Origin: Sphingomonadales bacterium
Lineage (GTDB): Bacteria > Pseudomonadota > Alphaproteobacteria > Sphingomonadales > Sphingomonadaceae
Assembly: GCA_027483465.1 (NCBI GenBank)
Contig: JAIXUQ010000034.1
Location: 62,001-126,000 of the forward strand
Reading direction: 5' to 3'
Length of the DNA stretch: 64,000 nucleotides
The position numbers and the translations under genes were made by a program. The stretch's first letter is position 1. Each line of letters begins with the position of its first letter. The notes beneath the pieces were generated by a model, which saw nothing but the letters and a program-made list of their open reading frames with translations, did not search any database and was not told where the DNA came from. Below are positions 61,391-64,000 of this stretch, one piece after another.

Positions 61391-61451
61391 GGCACAGGCC
61401 AGTGGGCGCTTGGGGCTGAACGGCCGATGAGCAGGCCGATCAGCGGCCAAA

Positions 61452-64000
<2,549 letters not shown>

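Overview
The window is a very GC-rich chromosomal segment with dense, often overlapping genes. The content points to an alphaproteobacterium of the order Sphingomonadales. The evidence is a CcrM-type GANTC methyltransferase, split pntAA/pntAB/pntB transhydrogenase genes, an aa3-oxidase subunit IV peptide, a DUF4170 protein, and a uppS-cdsA-dxr-rseP-bamA-skp-fabZ cluster that lacks the usual lpxD and lpxA. The missing lpx genes fit sphingomonads, whose outer membranes carry glycosphingolipids in place of LPS. I cannot assign a genus from the sequence alone. No plasmid, phage or insertion sequence was recognised.

Layout. (1) 1-20.6 kb: the 3' part of a giant Gly/Ala-rich repetitive exoprotein gene (more than 5,800 codons, 5' end outside the window), overlapping by one base a gene for a secreted TPR-CHAT caspase-like protein, followed by a convergent tRNA-Ser(UGA). 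(2) 20.7-29.6 kb: an Ada/AraC-type regulator, glmM, a DUF1272 zinc-finger protein, a ThiD-VOC fusion, rnhB, ccrM, an M13 metallopeptidase and folP. The rnhB-ccrM gap carries ten GANTC sites in about 150 bp, roughly in phase with the DNA helix. (3) 29.7-34.9 kb: cytochrome oxidase subunit IV, the three transhydrogenase genes, a hairpin-rich intergenic region, a DUF1993 protein and a PQQ-dependent sugar dehydrogenase. (4) 35-46 kb: a translation and envelope block, rpsB-tsf-pyrH-frr-uppS-cdsA-dxr-rseP-bamA-skp-fabZ, many genes joined by TGATG or ATGA overlaps. (5) 46-50.9 kb: a minus-strand run of a DMT transporter, M20 peptidase, mobA, a membrane protein and isovaleryl-CoA dehydrogenase. (6) 51.1-52.5 kb: a compact plus-strand operon of an XRE regulator and three small membrane proteins, with a near-consensus promoter overlapped by a palindrome. 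It separates ivd from (7) 52.5-57.7 kb, the rest of the leucine catabolic genes (methylcrotonyl-CoA carboxylase subunits and an enoyl-CoA hydratase). (8) 57.8-64 kb: rpmE, an acyl-CoA synthetase, DUF4170, gamma-carbonic anhydrase, a MlaC-like protein, a three-gene YqjD/YqjE-like membrane operon and the 5' part of enolase.

How the genes work together. The leucine genes carry isovaleryl-CoA through methylcrotonyl-CoA and methylglutaconyl-CoA to HMG-CoA. The central block couples ribosome assembly and recycling to undecaprenyl, phospholipid, isoprenoid and outer-membrane protein assembly. The giant protein and the CHAT protein look like one translationally coupled secreted surface system; processing of the adhesin by the protease is a hypothesis. 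The most notable signals are the GANTC array upstream of ccrM, the giant adhesin/CHAT pair, the XRE/LDERER membrane module, and a dispersed three-hairpin element (32.8 and 58.2 kb) whose stems show compensatory changes.
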